Of a DNA stretch of 64,000 bases, positions 16,050 through 24,173 are shown in pieces. The position numbers and the translations under genes were made by a program. The stretch covers positions 1 to 64,000 of the forward strand of contig NZ_JBHTCG010000022.1 in assembly GCF_042665155.1 (NCBI RefSeq), in the 5' to 3' direction. This DNA is from Sphaerisporangium rhizosphaerae. Lineage in GTDB: Bacteria; Actinomycetota; Actinomycetes; Streptosporangiales; Streptosporangiaceae. The notes under the pieces are model-generated. The model was not told the DNA's origin and did not search any database. It saw only the letters and a list, made by a program, of their open reading frames with translations. Each line of letters starts with the position of its first letter. Within the stretch, counting starts at the first letter, position 1.

Positions 16050-16664
16050 ATGGACGCCACCCCCGAAGACGCCCCCCGCGTCACCCCCCGAGACCCCGCC
16101 CACGCCACCCCGCAGGACGCCGCGCACACCCTTTCCGAGCACGCGTCGCACACCACCCCAAGGGGTGCTGCACACACCCCTTCGGGGCCCGCGTCAGACA
16201 TCTCGCCCGAGGAGGCCGCGCGCACCCTGCGCGAGATCCGCGAGTCGCAGGCCCGGATGATCAGGTCCCGGCCCTGGTTCCCCGCCTGGTACACCACCGG
16301 CGTCGCCCTCTTCGTCACCGGCATGCAGTTCCTCACCGAACCCGGCACCCCGGGCGCGGCGACCGCGGCGGGCATCGTCGTCCTGACGCTCGCGCTCACG
16401 GGGTCGGTGGGCGCGCTGGTGCTCTTCGAGCGGCAGCGGCCCCACCGCAGCCTGGTCACCGGCTCGATCCTGCTCTGGTTCATGGCCTGGGTGGCGGTCT
16501 GCGTCGGCGTGTGCCTGGCGGTAGCCCTGCCCCTGTCGGGGGCCGGGGTGCCCTACGCCCGCACCTACGCGGGCCTGGCGATGACGGCGTTCATGGCGGT
16601 CACCGGCCCGCTCGTCGGCCGGTGGATCACCCGGCGCATCGCGGCCACCGTCGAGGCCGGCTGA
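16050..16664 (+). CDS. Four-helix membrane protein co-encoded with a winged-helix regulator
   Basis: Unrecognised 204-residue protein. The first ~55 residues are a low-complexity Thr/Pro/Ala/His segment and about 55-75 are helical and charged. Four transmembrane helices follow (about 80-200). GGAG 5 nt upstream supports the ATG. It is translationally coupled (TGATG) to the regulator gene, and its promoter is overlaid by GGAAAGT boxes. Membrane-protein/HTH pairs of this architecture are common in actinomycetes, but the function is not known to me. Confidence 0.75.
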   Translation: MDATPEDAPRVTPRDPAHATPQDAAHTLSEHASHTTPRGAAHTPSGPASDISPEEAARTLREIRESQARMIRSRPWFPAWYTTGVALFVTGMQFLTEPGTPGAATAAGIVVLTLALTGSVGALVLFERQRPHRSLVTGSILLWFMAWVAVCVGVCLAVALPLSGAGVPYARTYAGLAMTAFMAVTGPLVGRWITRRIAATVEAG

Positions 16665-16969
16665 TGACCGAACTGAACCCGGTGATCCACGCCCCCGTGC
16701 GGCTGCGCGTCATGTCGCTGCTCGCGGCGGTGGAGGAGGCCGAGTTCGCCTTCGTCCGCGACGAGGTCGAGGTCAGCGACTCGGTGATGTCCAAGCACGC
16801 CGCCGCGCTGGAGTCGGCCGGGTATGTAGCGATCCGCAAGGGCCACGTCGGCAAGCGTCCCCGCACCTGGCTGCGGCTCACCCCGGAGGGCCGCCGGGCC
16901 TACACCTCCCACGTCGCCGCCCTCCGCGACATCGTCGCCCGCTCCGGCCTCTCCCTCACCGACGGATGA
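16664..16969 (+). CDS. Winged-helix (MarR-like) transcriptional regulator
   Basis: A 101-residue DNA-binding protein composed almost entirely of one winged helix. It has an N-terminal helix, recognition region SDSVMSKHAAALESAGY, a basic wing KGHVGKRPRTWLRLT and a C-terminal dimerisation helix. It matches the small transcriptional-regulator family related to MarR/ArsR folds. It shares one nucleotide with the preceding membrane-protein gene, so the pair is an operon, and it is the natural candidate to bind the GGAAAGT cluster. No effector-binding domain is visible. Confidence 0.85.
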   Translation: MTELNPVIHAPVRLRVMSLLAAVEEAEFAFVRDEVEVSDSVMSKHAAALESAGYVAIRKGHVGKRPRTWLRLTPEGRRAYTSHVAALRDIVARSGLSLTDG

Positions 16970-17012
16970 CCCCGCACCCGGCCTCATCCGGAAACACCCG
17001 AATCTTGAAATG

Positions 17013-17049
17013 ACGCGACCCGCCCTCCGCTGGGGAGGGCGGGTCGCGT
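17013..17049. terminator. Bidirectional terminator hairpin
   Basis: A 16-bp perfect stem (17013-17028 / 17034-17049, ACGCGACCCGCCCTCC and its complement) with a 5-nt loop GCTGG lies between the convergent regulator gene and moeZ. Confidence 0.8.
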
Positions 17050-17060
17050 TCGAGGTCGCG

Positions 17061-18239
17061 TCAGTAGGTGGGCAGCGAGGGGTCCACCGTCTTGATCCAG
17101 CTCAGCACGCCGCCGCCCACGTGGACGGCGTCGGAGAAGCCGGCGCTCTTGACGACCGCCAGCGCCTCGGCGGAGCGGGCGCCCGACTTGCAGTGCAGGA
17201 CGATCTTCCTGTCCTGCGGCAGCCGCTCAAGAGCCGTGCCCCGCAGGAACTCGCCCTTGGGGATCAGCACGGCGCCGGGGATGTTGACGATCTCGTACTC
17301 GTTCTGCTCGCGGACGTCCACGACGAAGATGTCGTCGCCGCGGTCCATCATGTCCTTGAGCTCCTGGGCGGTGATCGTCGAGCCCGTCGCGGCCTGCGCC
17401 GCCTCGTCGGAGATCGTGCCGCAGAACGCCTCGTAGTCGATCAGCTCGGTGATCGTCGGGTTCTTGCCGCACAGCGGGCACTCGGGGTCCTTGCGGACCT
17501 TGACGTCCCGGTACTTCATCTCCAGCGCGTCGTAGATCATCAGACGGCCGACCAGCGGCTCGCCGATGCCGGTCAGCACCTTGATGGCCTCGTTGACCTG
17601 GATGGAGCCGATGGAGGCGCACAGGACGCCGAGCACGCCGCCCTCGGCGCACGAGGGGACCATGCCTGGAGGGGGCGGCTCGGGGTACAGGCAGCGGTAG
17701 CAGGGCCCGTACTCGGCCCAGAAGACGCTCGCCTGGCCGTCGAAGCGGTAGATCGAGCCCCAGATGTAGGGCTTGCCCAGCAACACGGCCGCGTCGTTGA
17801 CCATGTAGCGGGTGGCGAAGTTGTCGGTGCCGTCCACGATGAGGTCGTAGGCGGCGAAGATGTCCATCACGTTGTCGGTCGTGAGGGCGACGTTGTGGAT
17901 GACGACGTTGACCAGGGGGTTGATCTCGCGCACGCTCGCCGCGGCGCTCTCGGCCTTCAGCCGGCCGACGTCCGACTGGCCGTGGATGATCTGCCGCTGA
18001 AGGTTTGACTCATCAACGACATCGAAGTCGACGACGCCGAGCGTGCCGATACCGGCCGCGGCGAGGTACATCAAGGCCGGGGAACCGAGGCCGCCGGCGC
18101 CCACACACAGCACCTTGGCGTTCTTCAGCCGCTTCTGCCCGGCCATCCCGACGTCGGGGATGATCAGGTGGCGAGAGTAGCGGCGCACCTCGTCAACGGT
18201 CAGCTCGTCGGCCGGCTCTACCAGCGGTGGCAACGACAC
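17061..18239 (-). CDS. moeZ: Adenylyltransferase/sulfurtransferase MoeZ (MoeB-like + rhodanese)
   Basis: Cytosolic sulfur-carrier activating enzyme of about 392 residues. It adenylates the C-terminal Gly-Gly of small ubiquitin-like carriers (MoaD, CysO, ThiS types) and transfers sulfur from its rhodanese domain. The N-terminal ThiF/MoeB domain has the nucleotide-binding GAGGLGSP, an Arg/Asp-rich active site and zinc-binding CYRC and CPLC pairs. The C-terminal rhodanese domain has the persulfide Cys in LHCKSGARS. The GTG at 18237-18239 is preferred (GGGAG 9 nt upstream, N terminus SLPPLVEP typical of the family) over the GTG at 18269. It stands alone, convergent with the gene to its left. Confidence 0.93.
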   Translation of the reverse strand: MSLPPLVEPADELTVDEVRRYSRHLIIPDVGMAGQKRLKNAKVLCVGAGGLGSPALMYLAAAGIGTLGVVDFDVVDESNLQRQIIHGQSDVGRLKAESAAASVREINPLVNVVIHNVALTTDNVMDIFAAYDLIVDGTDNFATRYMVNDAAVLLGKPYIWGSIYRFDGQASVFWAEYGPCYRCLYPEPPPPGMVPSCAEGGVLGVLCASIGSIQVNEAIKVLTGIGEPLVGRLMIYDALEMKYRDVKVRKDPECPLCGKNPTITELIDYEAFCGTISDEAAQAATGSTITAQELKDMMDRGDDIFVVDVREQNEYEIVNIPGAVLIPKGEFLRGTALERLPQDRKIVLHCKSGARSAEALAVVKSAGFSDAVHVGGGVLSWIKTVDPSLPTY

Positions 18240-18405
18240 AGTTCTACGCTCCCGTTTCAGGGGATTCACTAATTGGCGGCTCGCCCGTCAGGCTACGCGC
18301 CCCGCCGTCTGTCACAACCTAACCCGGTCGCCCCCGCATTCCCGAATCGGCGATCTTATCCGACGAAGGCCGTATCCCTCGACTTCTGGGCTTTCTGCGG
18401 ATATT

Positions 18406-19317
18406 TCACCCCGTCCTCGCCAGCGGCCGTCGGGCGCCGTCCTGCAGCAGGAGGCGCACGTGGCGGGCCACGAGGCCGGGACACTCCATCTGTGCGACGT
18501 GCGCCGCGTGCGGCAGCAGCACCAGGCGCACGTCGGGGAACGTGCGGCCGGCGCGCGCGGCCATCCGCGGGTGCACGAGGCGGTCGTGCCGGCCGTGGAC
18601 GACCAGCGTGGGCGCCGTGACCTGCCCGGCCAGCCGCCACAGGTTCTCCTCGCCCCGGCGGAAGTACTCGCCGACCAGGGCGCGGGCGGAGCCGACCAGG
18701 GCCGTTCCGGCATAGGGCAGCTCGTCGCGTCGGAGCAGTTCGGCCACGGCGTCCTCCAGCCGGTCGGGATGGACCCGGCCGGTGTCGGCGTAGCACATCT
18801 CCATGGTCGCGCGGATGCGCCGTTCGGCCGGCAGCGCCCGCAGCCGGGTCATCGCCCATTCACCGATGCGCGGGGTGGCCGACATCGCGACGCGGGCGGG
18901 ACCGTAGCGGGGCAGCAGGTCGGGCAGCGCGGGTGAGACGAGGGTGAGCGTGCGCACCAGGTCGGGCCGGGTGGCCGCGACCCGCACCGAGACGGCGCCG
19001 CCCATGGAGTTGCCGAGCAGGTGGACCGGGCCGCCGAGCCGCTCGATCAGCGACGTCACCGCCGCGGCGTGCGCCGCCACGGAGTAGTCGCCGCCGGGAT
19101 GCTCGGGCGAGTAGCCCGCTCCGGGCAGGTCCAGGGCGTAACCTCTGACCTCGTCCCGCAGCTCGCCCATCAGGTCGGTCCAGTTGGTGGCCGAACCCGC
19201 CAGCCCGTGCACGAACACGGCCTTCTCGGGCGGCCCCTCGGGCGTCGAGCGCACATAGACGGCCAGGTCGCCGAGGTCGATCAGCTCTCCTGGCCAGTGC
19301 GGTATCGGTTCGTCCAC
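18406..19317 (-). CDS. Alpha/beta-hydrolase
   Basis: Cytosolic serine hydrolase of 303 residues and unknown substrate. It shows the HGLAGSATNW oxyanion region, the nucleophile elbow GNSMGG, the acid GRHDRLV and the catalytic His in HAAHVAQ. All triad members are in the expected order and spacing. The GTG start has GGGGGAAAG about 6 nt upstream. It resembles lipolytic or C-C hydrolases in the superfamily, but nothing nearby identifies a pathway. Confidence 0.85.
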   Translation of the reverse strand: MDEPIPHWPGELIDLGDLAVYVRSTPEGPPEKAVFVHGLAGSATNWTDLMGELRDEVRGYALDLPGAGYSPEHPGGDYSVAAHAAAVTSLIERLGGPVHLLGNSMGGAVSVRVAATRPDLVRTLTLVSPALPDLLPRYGPARVAMSATPRIGEWAMTRLRALPAERRIRATMEMCYADTGRVHPDRLEDAVAELLRRDELPYAGTALVGSARALVGEYFRRGEENLWRLAGQVTAPTLVVHGRHDRLVHPRMAARAGRTFPDVRLVLLPHAAHVAQMECPGLVARHVRLLLQDGARRPLARTG

Positions 19318-19644
19318 CGTCTTTCCCCCTCGCGTTCACCCTCGGTTTCGACGATAACCCCCGTCCAGGGCTGCCGGGGCCCCTGCGGGCCGGGGCTGGG
19401 GTCCTGAGGGGTGGGGGGAGAGGGTACAAGATCGCGGGAAATATCGGACAAATCGGGAAATAACGATCTGAAAGATATAAGGGCAGGTTAAGTAGCTGCC
19501 AAAAGGCAGCGATCACCGTTTGTCGTATGGGTCGCCCGGAAAACTAGACATGTGGGAAGACTCATAACGAGTCATCCGGCATTTACTTCCTAATCCAGTA
19601 AATGCATCCGCTGGGCAACCCGATGCGTCAAGGGGGAAAACGCA
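19318..19644 (+). other. A+T-rich 5' region of the Gly/His-rich protein gene
   Basis: This 327-bp non-coding stretch is much richer in A+T than the rest of the window between about 19425 and 19640. It holds a GCTGCC-AAAA-GGCAGC hairpin (19495-19510), GACTC-N5-GAGTC (19559-19573) and a 9-bp hairpin GCATTTACT/AGTAAATGC (19579-19587 / 19597-19605). It probably contains the promoter and a structured leader. I looked for cyclic-di-AMP riboswitch motifs and did not find them. Confidence 0.5.
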
Positions 19645-20169
19645 ATGCCCGACGTCAAGAAATACGCGGCCATGCTGACCGTCACCGCTGCACTCACCGG
19701 TGGCGTCGTCGGCCTCGGCGCGACCACGGCCACGAGCGCGTCCGCGTCCGCGGCCGTCACCACCAACTTCGGCTGGGGCGACGACTTCGGCGGCTTCGAC
19801 GGCGGCTTCGGCGGCGGCTTCGGCGGCGGCGGCGGCGGCTTCGGCGGCGGCCAGTGCCACCACGGGGGCGGCCAGGGCGGCCACGGCGGCCACCACGGCG
19901 GCTGGGGCGGCTACGGGGACGACGACGGCGACGGCGACTGGGGCGGCAAGGGCTTCAGCAAGCACCGTCGTCACCACCACAGCCGCGGGGGCGGCCACCG
20001 CAACTGCTTCTTCAAGGTCGTCGAGGCGCGCTTCTTCCGCGCCATCATCGGCCACAACAGCCACGGCGGCGGGCACAACAACTGGTTCCGCGACGACCGC
20101 CGTCACTGGAAGCCCGAGCACCACTGGCACGGCAAGAAGCACCACCACGGCGAGCACGGCGACCGTTGA
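19645..20169 (+). CDS. Secreted Gly/His-rich low-complexity protein
   Basis: A 174-residue protein with a Sec-type signal peptide (about 1-37, AxA region near the end) and a mature part dominated by Gly, His, Asp and Trp. FGGG repeats come first (about 45-70), then GGH/HHGG blocks, a short ordered-looking core around NCFFKVVEARFFRAIIGHN, and a His/Lys-rich tail. Two cysteines (one per half) could pair. AAGGGGG about 8 nt upstream supports the ATG. The function is unknown; composition suggests metal binding or a surface role. Two strong terminators follow, so it is expressed alone. Confidence 0.78.
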   Translation: MPDVKKYAAMLTVTAALTGGVVGLGATTATSASASAAVTTNFGWGDDFGGFDGGFGGGFGGGGGGFGGGQCHHGGGQGGHGGHHGGWGGYGDDDGDGDWGGKGFSKHRRHHHSRGGGHRNCFFKVVEARFFRAIIGHNSHGGGHNNWFRDDRRHWKPEHHWHGKKHHHGEHGDR

Positions 20170-20187
20170 TCCGAGATCCTAGGCGGC

Positions 20188-20214
20188 CCTCCGGGTGGCG
20201 AGCCCACCCGGAGG
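20188..20214 (+). terminator. Terminator hairpin 1 after the Gly/His-rich gene
   Basis: An 11-bp perfect stem CCTCCGGGTGG / CCACCCGGAGG with a 5-nt loop, 18 nt after the stop. Confidence 0.6.
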
Positions 20215-20239
20215 CACGACGGGCCGCTTAGCACCTAAT

Positions 20240-20275
20240 GGAAGGCCCCGGAGCGATTCCGCTCCGGGGCCTTCC
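20240..20275. terminator. Terminator hairpin 2
   Basis: A 16-bp perfect stem GGAAGGCCCCGGAGCG and its complement, with a 4-nt ATTC loop. It may also stop transcription coming from ku on the other strand. Confidence 0.8.
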
Positions 20276-20415
20276 CCGCGCGCGGTGACCGCAGGCGTTT
20301 CGACGACACCACCATTCAGGCTTGATTCCGTCCATTTCGGGAAAAGCCCCGGCACACCCCCTGCCCGGTGCCCGCCGTCCCCGCCGTGGATGACGCACGG
20401 CGGAAACGGCGGCCG

Positions 20416-21333
20416 TCAGGCGGACTTGCGGGCGCGACGCTTCGGCGCCTGCTTCTTGGTGTCCTTCTCCGCCTTTTCCGATTTCTCCTCAGCCTGGCCG
20501 GCGGTGGCCTTCGCGGCCGGCTTCCTCTTGTCCGCCGGGGCCTTCTCGCGCCCGCCCTCGCGCTCGCGCTTGGCCGCGTCGACGCTGGCGCGCAGCGCGG
20601 CCATCAGGTCCACCGCCGGGCCGGCCTGCTCGGCCGCCTCAGGCCGCACGAGCTCCTTGCCCGCGACCTTGGCCTCGATGACCTGCTGGAGCGCCTCGCG
20701 GTAGGCGTCGTGGTACTCGGTGGGGTCGAACTCCCCGGCCATGGTCTCGATCAGCGACTCGGCCATCTGCAGCTCCTGCGGGCGGACCTCGACGTCCTCG
20801 TCCACGAACTCGAAGCCGGGCTCGCGGACCTCGTCGGGCCAGAGCATCGTCTCCAGCACGAACACCCCCTCGCGGATGCGCAGGGCGGCCAGCGACTCGC
20901 GCTGGCGCAGCGCGACCTTCACGATCGCCACCTGCCCCGTCCGTTCGAGGGCGTCCCGCAGCAGGACGTACGGCTTCACGCCCGCGGACTCGGGCTCCAG
21001 GTAGTACGACTTGTTGAACAAGATCGGGTCGAGCTGCTCGGCCGGGGTGAACTGCAGCACGTCGATGCGGCGCGAGGTGCTGAGCGGCAGGTCGGCGAAG
21101 TCCTCGTCGGTGAGCACCACGATCTCGCCGCCGGCCAGTTCGTAGCCCTTGGCGATCTCGGAGTACGGGACCTCCTCGCCGTCCACCGAACACACCCGCT
21201 TGTACCGGATGCGGCCGGCGTCCTCGCGGTGCACCTGGTGGAACGACACGTCCTTCTGCTCGGTGGCCGAGTACAGCTTCACGGGAATCGTGACAAGACC
21301 GAACGAGATGGCACCCTTCCAGATGCTACGCAT
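20416..21333 (-). CDS. ku: Ku protein, non-homologous end joining
   Basis: Bacterial Ku homodimer subunit of 305 residues that encircles broken DNA ends and recruits the LigD polymerase/ligase. The core (about 1-250) is full length and starts with the typical MRSIWKGAISFGLV. The C-terminal ~55 residues are Lys/Glu/Ala-rich, the basic tail known to modulate DNA threading and binding. A strong ribosome-binding site (AGGAGAGG) precedes the ATG. It is divergent from the LigD-polymerase gene, with 132 bp between starts that probably hold both promoters. Confidence 0.96.
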   Translation of the reverse strand: MRSIWKGAISFGLVTIPVKLYSATEQKDVSFHQVHREDAGRIRYKRVCSVDGEEVPYSEIAKGYELAGGEIVVLTDEDFADLPLSTSRRIDVLQFTPAEQLDPILFNKSYYLEPESAGVKPYVLLRDALERTGQVAIVKVALRQRESLAALRIREGVFVLETMLWPDEVREPGFEFVDEDVEVRPQELQMAESLIETMAGEFDPTEYHDAYREALQQVIEAKVAGKELVRPEAAEQAGPAVDLMAALRASVDAAKREREGGREKAPADKRKPAAKATAGQAEEKSEKAEKDTKKQAPKRRARKSA

Positions 21334-21465
21334 GACCTCTCCTCACCTCAGCCCCACTATCGAACTCATGTTCGCTAGCGGCAAGGGCGCAAAGCAGTAT
21401 CCAAATGGGCAGATACCCAGTGTGGAATGCCGTATCCGGTCAAGCCACTATCTGCTCGAACGGTG

Positions 21466-22419
21466 ATGGACGAGAGCACGGGAAAAGAAACCTCAGGGGA
21501 AGTGGTGCGTGTGGCGGACAAGGTCCGGGTCAAGGTCGATCAACGGGAACTGACCCTGACGAACCTGGGCAAAGTGCTGTATCCCGAGGCGGGGTTCACC
21601 AAGGCAGAGGTGATCGACTACTACAGCCGGGTCGCGCCCGCGATGCTCGCCCACCTCAGCGGGCGCCCGCTCACCGTCAAGCGCTACCCCGGCGGCGTGG
21701 ACGGCCAGTTCTTCTTCGAGAAGAACCGCCCCGCGCACACGCCGGCGTGGGTGCGCACGGCCCGCCTGCCCGCCCCGGGCAGCACCAAGGACCGCGACAC
21801 CATCGAGTACGCGATCGTCGACGACCTGCCCACGCTGGTCTACTTCGCCGGCCTGGCCGCGCTGGAGTTCCACACCCCGATGTGGCGGGTGGACGAGGAG
21901 GGCCGCGCGCTGCCGCCGGACACCATGGTCTTCGACCTCGACCCGGGCGCCCCAGCGACGATCGTCGAGTGCTGCCGGGTCGCGCTGCGGCTGCGCGAGG
22001 CGCTGGCCGAGGACGGCCTCACGGGGTGCCCCAAGACCAGCGGCAACAAGGGCATGCAGGTGTACGTGCCGTGGACCGGCCGCGAGGACGACCCGTCCGG
22101 GTACGCCAAGGCCCTCGCCCAGCGGCTGGAGAAGCAGAGCCCGGAGGAGATCGTCAGCCAGATGGCCAGGAAGCTCCGCCCCGGCAAGGTCTTCATCGAC
22201 TGGAGCCAGAACAATCCGGCCAAGACCACCGTCACCCCCTACTCGCTGCGCGCCAACCCCGTCCCCACCGCCTCCACGCCGATCACCTGGGAGGAGGTCG
22301 CCGGCTGCGCCCGTCCGGGCGATCTGGTCTTCACCGCCGAGGACGTCCTCGACCGCGTCGCACGACTCGGCGACCTCATGACGCCGCCGGAGCGAAGTCA
22401 GGCCGGGGAGGGGCCGTAG
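21466..22419 (+). CDS. LigD-type primase/polymerase domain protein (stand-alone)
   Basis: DNA/RNA polymerase of the archaeo-eukaryotic primase fold used in NHEJ, about 317 residues, without nuclease or ligase domains. Landmarks: LTNLGKVLYP, the metal-binding FDLDPG pair of Asp, and the TSGNKGMQVYVPW segment. Gln stands in that segment where tripartite LigD proteins have His. The start is uncertain: ATG 21466 is given, ATG 21427 or a GTG cluster at 21502-21511 after AGGGGA is possible. It is divergent from ku, so both end-joining functions are at one locus; the ligase must be elsewhere. Confidence 0.9.
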   Translation: MDESTGKETSGEVVRVADKVRVKVDQRELTLTNLGKVLYPEAGFTKAEVIDYYSRVAPAMLAHLSGRPLTVKRYPGGVDGQFFFEKNRPAHTPAWVRTARLPAPGSTKDRDTIEYAIVDDLPTLVYFAGLAALEFHTPMWRVDEEGRALPPDTMVFDLDPGAPATIVECCRVALRLREALAEDGLTGCPKTSGNKGMQVYVPWTGREDDPSGYAKALAQRLEKQSPEEIVSQMARKLRPGKVFIDWSQNNPAKTTVTPYSLRANPVPTASTPITWEEVAGCARPGDLVFTAEDVLDRVARLGDLMTPPERSQAGEGP

Positions 22420-22482
22420 TCTGGACGCATCGGGGTATGGAGCGCGCGAACCGAGCGCTCACCGCCTACGGAGGGACGGAAG

Positions 22483-22716
22483 ATGTCGGAGATGGACCTG
22501 AGCGGCCGCGAGGTCCCGCTGGACGCGCTGGAGCCCCTCGACGACGTCGCCGAGGAACTGCGGACCGAGGTCCCCGAGGCCGACGCCATCGAGCAGCACC
22601 TCATCATTCGCGGCGAACGGCGCGAGTGGCCGCTCGAGATCCCCTACGACGCCGACCCGGCCGACGCCGCCGACCAGGAGCGCGTCGTGGACCTGGACGA
22701 CGACGACTATCGCTGA
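22483..22716 (+). CDS. Small acidic protein of unknown function
   Basis: A 77-residue soluble protein rich in Asp and Glu (ending VDLDDDDYR), with GGAGGG 7 nt upstream of the ATG. A TAGTCT box (22417-22422) that overlaps the LigD stop codon may serve as its -10. No family recognised. The acidic composition and the central REWPLEIPYD motif suggest a binding or adaptor protein. A role in end joining is only positional guesswork. Confidence 0.7.
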   Translation: MSEMDLSGREVPLDALEPLDDVAEELRTEVPEADAIEQHLIIRGERREWPLEIPYDADPADAADQERVVDLDDDDYR

Positions 22717-22827
22717 TCCCGATTACCCGCGCGTAGGATGTCAACCTCGCACCGGAACCATGATCAGCACCGACCGCCGCGCCGCCAGCGGCCGCGCGGC
22801 GGGTGAACCGTCCTCAAGGAGAGACCC

Positions 22828-23448
22828 GTGACCGCTACCCCGGACGCCAAGCCCCGGGGCACCCGGCTGCCCCGGATGGCCCGTCGCCGCCAGTTGCTGA
22901 ACGCGGCGCAGGAGGTCTTCGTGGAGAACGGCTACCACGCGGCCGCGATGGACGAGATCGCCGAGCGGGCCGGCGTCAGCAAGCCGGTGCTCTACCAGCA
23001 CTTCCCGGGCAAGCTCGAGCTCTACCTGGCCCTGCTCGACCTGCACGTCGACGACATGGCCAACCGCTGCCGCGAGGCGCTGGCCTCCACGACCGACAAC
23101 AAGCAGCGCGTCCAGGCCGCCATCGGGGCGTTCTTCGACTTCGTCTCCAGCCAGGGTGAGGCCTTCCGCCTGGTCTTCGAGTCCGACCTGCGCAACGTCG
23201 CGCCGGTGCGCCAGCGCATGGAGCGCTCGCTGCGCGAGAGCGCCGAGATGATCAGCCAGGTGATCCAGGAGGACACCGGCTGCTCCAGCGACGAGGCCCA
23301 CCTGCTCGGCGTCGGCCTGGTCGGCATGGCCGAGGTGAGCGCCCGCTACTGGCTCGCCAGCCACGGCTCCATCCCCAAGGACGTCGCGACGCAGCTCATG
23401 GCCCGCCTTGCCTGGCGGGGCATCGGCGGCTTCCCCCGCACCACCTGA
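22828..23448 (+). CDS. TetR/AcrR-family transcriptional regulator
   Basis: A 206-residue repressor-type protein. The N-terminal HTH is canonical (AAQEVFVENGYHAAAMDEIAE to KPVLYQHFPGK, about residues 22-65), followed by a helical ligand domain with VFESDLRN. The GTG start has AAGGAGAG 4-5 nt upstream. A TAGGAT box at 22734-22739 may be its -10. This kind of TetR protein lies beside DUF3107 in many actinobacterial genomes, as it does here. Ligand and targets are unknown. Confidence 0.9.
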   Translation: MTATPDAKPRGTRLPRMARRRQLLNAAQEVFVENGYHAAAMDEIAERAGVSKPVLYQHFPGKLELYLALLDLHVDDMANRCREALASTTDNKQRVQAAIGAFFDFVSSQGEAFRLVFESDLRNVAPVRQRMERSLRESAEMISQVIQEDTGCSSDEAHLLGVGLVGMAEVSARYWLASHGSIPKDVATQLMARLAWRGIGGFPRTT

Positions 23449-23459
23449 GCCCTCGTCCC

Positions 23460-23521
23460 GCTGTTCGCCTGCGGCGATCAACGGCCTCCGGCTGTTCGCT
23501 TGACGCGATCAACGCCGGTCG
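23460..23521 (+). repeat. Two-copy 31-bp direct repeat
   Basis: GCTGTTCGCCTGCGGCGATC... (23460-23490) and GCTGTTCGCTTGACGCGATC... (23491-23521) are diverged tandem copies in the gap between the TetR and DUF3107 genes. Confidence 0.6.
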
Positions 23522-23586
23522 CCCGCCCGTCGAAGAGTAACGATGGCACCAGCACATCTTCCCCGCCGACGTCGAAAGGCAGCCCG

Positions 23587-23817
23587 ATGGAAGTCAAGAT
23601 AGGCGTGCGCTCCGTGCACCGAGAGATCATCGTCGAGACCGAGATGTCCGTCGAAGACGTGGAGCAGGAACTGCGCAACGCCCTGGCGGCCGATCGAGGG
23701 GTCTTCTCCCTCACCGACGTCAAGGGCAAGCGCATCGTCGTCCCGGTGTCCGCGCTCGGCTTCGTCGAGATCGGCGGCGACGAGACGCGTCCTGTCGGGT
23801 TCGGCGGCACCGTCTGA
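23587..23817 (+). CDS. DUF3107 domain protein
   Basis: A 76-residue single-domain protein typical of DUF3107 in length and sequence: it opens MEVKIGVRS and has KGKRIVVPVSALGFVEIG near the end. The fold looks like a small ATP-synthase-epsilon-like or beta-grasp protein, but no function is established. AAAGG precedes the ATG. A GC hairpin follows the stop. Confidence 0.9.
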   Translation: MEVKIGVRSVHREIIVETEMSVEDVEQELRNALAADRGVFSLTDVKGKRIVVPVSALGFVEIGGDETRPVGFGGTV

Positions 23818-24173
23818 CCGTCCGCTTCGGGGGCGCGTCCCCCGGGGCGCGGGCGGTGAAGCGGGGGCCCGCGCTGAGGCCCCCGGCGACGACCGTCGCG
23901 GGCTCTACACGCCCGCGCACTCTTCTCGCGACTGGAGCGAGCAACCACAGGGACGGCGTGCGGGCCGCACCTCGTCCCGCTTGTGACTGACCGCCGGGCA
24001 GCCGGCGCTCCCCCTTCGCAACACCGGCCGGGATGTCCAGCGGTTCGGTCCACATCTCATCAGGAAACTGCCGTAGCGGCGCGAGGCCCTCATGTTCGCA
24101 CGCTACAACCGCTCGGGGCATTCGCGCCCCTCGATCACGGCACCTGTTCCGCCAGAAGTCCGAAACTCCGCGT
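23818..24173. other. 356-bp intergenic region between convergent genes
   Basis: It contains the terminator at 23862-23885 and a smaller GGGGG-CGCGT-CCCCC hairpin (about 23828-23842). From about 23890 to 24173 I see nothing I can name: codon usage in all frames looks non-coding and no ribosome-binding site precedes the short ORFs. Confidence 0.5.
23862..23885 (+). terminator. Hairpin after the DUF3107 gene
   Basis: An 8-bp stem CGGGGGCC / GGCCCCCG with an 8-nt loop, 45 nt after the stop. Confidence 0.6.

Noticed and set aside
19440..19640. Cyclic-di-AMP (ydaO-type) riboswitch before a secreted protein gene
   Set aside because: Position is right for actinobacterial ydaO elements, but the conserved motifs and the expected long pairing pattern are not recognisable; only simple hairpins are present.
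20416..22716. Phage Gam/Ku-type mobile element
   Set aside because: Ku and LigD-polymerase have normal chromosomal architecture; no integrase, attachment repeats or phage genes nearby.
23890..24173. Small gene or pseudogene in the DUF3107-ferritin gap
   Set aside because: Short ORFs on both strands lack ribosome-binding sites, third-position G+C bias and similarity to known proteins.
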